Assembly (NCBI GenBank): GCA_012064415.1
Contig: SSNU01000234.1
Location: 224,598 to 288,597 of the forward strand
Origin: Gyrodactylus bullatarudis
Lineage: Eukaryota; Platyhelminthes; Monogenea; Gyrodactylidea; Gyrodactylidae
Direction: 5' to 3'
Length of the DNA stretch: 64,000 bases
Positions 60,659-64,000 of the stretch are shown piece by piece. Each line of letters starts with the position of its first letter. The stretch's first letter is position 1. The position numbers and the translations under genes are program-made. The notes under the pieces are model-generated. The model made no database searches, was not told the DNA's origin, and saw only the letters and a list, made by a program, of their open reading frames with translations.

Positions 60659-62604
60659 TCATTTCGATGTTTTATCCCGGATTGCTGCAGCTAACTCAAA
60701 AAAGTCTCTAGCCTGACTATTATTTCCCGGGTTTGTAATGACTTGATTATGAAATTCATTCGTCGAGTCTGTTAGCAGCTGCTGGCATAAACTCAAATTG
60801 GTCACTGGGGATTCATTAGTTGCTGGGGTTGAGGTCGAAGAGGAATTCATAAGAGGGGAACTATTTCTCGGGTCATTAACCTGGTCAAGTTGCTGTTGTG
60901 AATGTAGGTGATGGCTGGTGTTGCTAAAGCTGTGATTGAAATATTCAAAATTCGAGAAGAAGTTATCATAGTTGTACAGATTTCTCTTGGATAAATTCTG
61001 ATACGTTGTCGGTGTAGGATAGGTATGGCCAATGAAGCCGAGAGAACTGTTTCTGAAGAGATCTGCCGATGAAGGCGGATCATTTAACGGTTGAGGATTA
61101 AAGCCACGTGGAGACTCCAACGTTGCATTATGAATGTGATGTCCAGAAGGTGTAAACCAACTCGAGGTTAGGGGTTGGGAATTTGAAAAGCTGCCAATGT
61201 CCTCGTCGTCCAAGTTCGAGGTCAAATTTTCTGTTGTCGGTAGGGAGGAAGTGCCAATTGTAGAGGTTGTGTTAGATCCTTTACTCTCACAGTTGAAGAA
61301 ATTCAAAGATTTTTCATTATCACTCTTGGGAGATCTTTGCGAATACACTTCTAATGAATTCGTTGAATTTACAGCGTTTATTGCCGCCATGGCTACTGTA
61401 GCTAGGGCAACAGCATGCTGTGAACCTGGAGGAGTAGAGATTCGTTCACACGGACTTTCTGCTCCATTCTCATTTGTTGCCATCATTGAGTTGTTCCCAG
61501 AACTATTGCCATTCATAAAGGAAGGAGTTCGCACTTGTAACTTTTTACTCTTCATCCGACGATTTTGGAACCATACCTTAACCTGAAGAAAGAAATAAAG
61601 ATTTTATTCATTAGGAAGATTTTTTAAGAAGAGAGGATTTTAAAATTCACTTGTCTTTCAGATAGGTTAAGCTTGCATGAAATTTCCCATCGTTTCTGTC
61701 TTGTTATATAGGCATTACTGACGTATTCATTTTCAAGCACCATGGTCTGATATCTTGTGTAGGGTTTGCGTTTCTTTCGATTTCTCACATTTCCATCTCC
61801 ATCCTCATCGCCATTGCCACAAGAGGCGATTGAACCGGAACTCTGACAGTTGTAATCAGTACTGAGATCTGTGTTAATGGGAAGTTCTGTTTGAAGGGAT
61901 GCCTGACTTGTCATAAAGTTTGAAGAGGCAGAATGATATTCAGAAGAAACCGTATTACGAGACAAGACATTGGAAAGAATTGATTGTTGAACTGTCTGGA
62001 CTGAGCTTAGATCAGAGTTTTGGTATCCACTTGTTGATGTTGAATAATTCAAAAGCCCCGATGTTGAGGAAGCCAAGTCAGCAAGGAACCCATTGCCACT
62101 GCCACCAGTATTGGTACTTTCACGATTTGAATTCGTCTCCTCATCCTGTTGAGCTTGCTGACTAGACCTACCTGAACTATGCTGATAGGTTTGTAATATT
62201 TTATTCTTGTTCAATGAATATTCAGGGTTTACGCCTTCATTGTCCACAAGTCCATCAGATGTATTGTTATTATTGAGATTGAATTGGCCAAAAAATAAAT
62301 TCCTTGTAGCTCTGTGGTGACTATGATGGTTTTGTTGAAGGGATAGAAAATCACTTGGGGGTGAGACCCTATTATGGGGATGACATTCACTGAAAAGAAT
62401 ACTTTTGAGTACATTTTGATGAAAGAAATTAATGATCACTTACCTCTCGATAGCACTAGTGTTTTGATTCGAATTAGAAGAAGAAGTGGTAGTACATCCA
62501 ACGTTGGAGGTCATCATTGACACAGCTTGTAGTGGATTATAGAAACCTGTGGAGAAATTGCTTCTGGCCGTAGATGGGCCAATACTCTCGTGAAGACTTG
62601 CCAT
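60659..62604 (-). CDS. Post2: Posterior Hox protein Post2 (Abd-B class)
   Basis: Three exons, 62604-62444, 62389-61651 and 61582-60659, give 607 residues. Introns are 54 bp and 68 bp, both in frame by phase. The homeodomain lies at about 257-316. It starts RKKRKPYTRYQTMVLENEYV, continues SNAYITRQKRWEISCKLNLS, and ends ERQVKVWFQNRRMKSKKLQ across the second intron, at homeodomain position 44/45. YTRYQTMVLENE, YITRQKRWEISCKL and VKVWFQ are those of lophotrochozoan Post2. There is no hexapeptide, as expected for posterior Hox. The flanks are low in complexity and rich in Ser, Asn, Thr and Gln, including an HHSHH run. Posterior Hox proteins bind DNA in the nucleus and pattern the tail end. No other Hox gene lies in the window, so this copy is isolated by at least 60 kb on one side. 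Group assignment is by eye. Confidence 0.92.
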
Positions 62605-64000
62605 TTATTTTAATGATGTATATAATTCCAATGCGTATTTGATAATTTTAATAATCCGTTATCTGTTAACCAACTGTAGTAATTAATTTCATCAGAAGTT
62701 TATGTTATTTAGAGTCAAAAATTTTTTCCTCTCTTTTTTAAATCCAACCTGTAGGCAGAAGGAACTGTTTGCGTCTTGTTAGGAATATTATTATTATTAT
62801 CTTTCACTCTATTTTTTCAACTTGCAAAATAAATGGATGAAGAACAAGAAGACAAAAACTAACGAACTAGAATATATCTTCTTGTAGACAAAAGTATGTA
62901 TATATATTTCTGCATACATTATGTGTAAATATAGAGATATGTATGTGTACAATTCTTTCTTCTCTAGAAGGGGTGGTGGACAGGCTGTTCAATGTTGAAC
63001 TTTTGTTTGCGACAATCGTTCTGTACAGATTCTTATCATATACCAGAGGTGTTTCTATTTGTCTATGAACCAATAAAATGATTCTTTAGAGAAAAGCGAT
63101 TCCATGCAATATCAGTGTGTATATTATATTATAATATTATTCATACATCACTTGTCTATTCTATAGCATATATCACACACACAAACACACACACACAGGG
63201 ACAAGCATACATTATAATGCATAATTTCCATAATTTTGGATAATTATCAATCGTGATGATGAAAACAATAAAAGAATTCAATTCAAAATTTAATGATAAT
63301 ATCTGATATCAAAAGAATATGCTTTGTAGACTAATTTCTAGGTTTTTTATTGAATTTTTAGCAAAAAACAGATTTCTCTCATTCTAGACGATGCAATTTT
63401 AATAAATGAAGATGCTCACTCAGTGTATGTTTTAGGCTTTGGTGTTCTCTAACCACACACTCAGTGTATGACATCATCGTTATATCTATCTTTAATGCAA
63501 TAGTCATTCAATATTCTATGAGATTTTCTACATTACAAGAATAGGGAATAGAACCAAACACCATGAGGAGTGAGCTGTTGATAAATCCTTTTTCAAATCG
63601 AACTCTCAGAGTCTTGAGTTCTTACATTAGACAATTTATAACTAAAATGAAATTATCAATATTTGTAAGAATAATAAACCAATGTCTGATCGAATATTTA
63701 GATCTATACGCAACCTATTTGATGGTTTTAAGTAAAAATTATAGAAGATAAATTCAAAATCAATACGATCAATTGAAATTCTATCAATCCATACCGAACA
63801 GGGTTTTAATGTATTTTTTGCACCACAAAGAAAACAAAGACATTTGTTGATATCTTTGGAAAGACCCTTTAATTATGTGAAAGTATACTTCCTATTTTAC
63901 CATTTTTACTGTTTGAAAATTAATAAATCAGGATGATCCGTAATCAGTTCTAATTGTTTATTGGTGATCCTGAAAAATAACGTTGATTCCACTGAAATCT
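62605..64000. other. Upstream flank of Post2
   Basis: It should include the promoter; no clear core element was found. A CA/CACA microsatellite lies at 63173-63197. At the window edge (about 63895-64000) a family A foldback element seems to start: GTGATCCTGAAAAATAACGTTG matches the right arm of copy 1. Confidence 0.35.
63173..63197. repeat. (CA)n microsatellite
   Basis: An imperfect CA dinucleotide tract with one AA interruption, upstream of Post2. Confidence 0.8.

Noticed and set aside
60659..62604. Arthropod Abd-B
   Set aside because: Arthropod Abd-B homeodomains read YSKFQTLELEKEF and KRWELARNL. This one reads YTRYQTMVLENEY and KRWEISCKL, as in Post2.
1..64000. CRISPR arrays, prophage or bacterial operons
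   Set aside because: The window is spliced animal DNA, and no regularly spaced direct repeats were found.

Overview
This is an AT-rich stretch of an animal nuclear genome with spliced genes. The best taxonomic clue is the homeobox gene at 60659-62604. Its homeodomain (YTRYQTMVLENEY, AYITRQKRWEISCKL, SERQVKVWFQNRRMK) has the spiralian Post2 signature rather than that of arthropod Abd-B. With the very short introns, a hammerhead-ribozyme-like site and dense foldback repeats, a lophotrochozoan fits, perhaps a flatworm. The phylum is an inference; the sequence does not settle it.

Layout. (1) 38-5547 holds a divergent pair 171 bp apart: a secreted or membrane immunoglobulin-domain protein on the minus strand (3' end outside the window) and a DSL/EGF Notch-ligand-like membrane protein on the plus strand. 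(2) 6235-7692 is an intronless MFS transporter of the MFSD8/CLN7 type on the minus strand, convergent with the DSL gene. (3) 7693-20928 has no gene I can support. It holds a cluster of foldback elements (8764-11400), a hammerhead-like motif (14489), a U6 snRNA fragment inside a near-perfect palindrome (16558-16912), and a LINE fragment nested in a foldback element (19543-20181). (4) 20929-44368 is a 23-kb gene for a Kirre/Roughest/Neph-type adhesion receptor: five Ig domains, one membrane helix and a C-terminal PDZ ligand. Its introns carry most of the repeats, including an 867-bp foldback element with a 9-bp target duplication. (5) 44727-46322 is 6-phosphogluconate dehydrogenase, followed 303 bp later by a small unrecognised coding-like ORF (46625-46966). 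The three genes from kirre onward lie on one strand with gaps of about 300-360 bp. (6) 46967-60658 is gene-poor, with transposon relics (LINE, KRBA2/Ginger-type integrase, a tRNA-like SINE) and two weak candidate exons. (7) 60659-62604 is Post2 on the minus strand, with 1.4 kb of flank to the window end.

The most striking structural point is intron size. Frame-restoring introns of 25, 26, 26, 28, 30, 34 and 37 bp with GT..AG ends occur in three unrelated genes, next to introns of up to 9 kb. Exon joins were checked by phase. The complete models sum to whole codon numbers (505, 491 and 607 residues; 813 or 791 for kirre). Coordinates of genes span start to stop codon; exon limits are in the evidence text.
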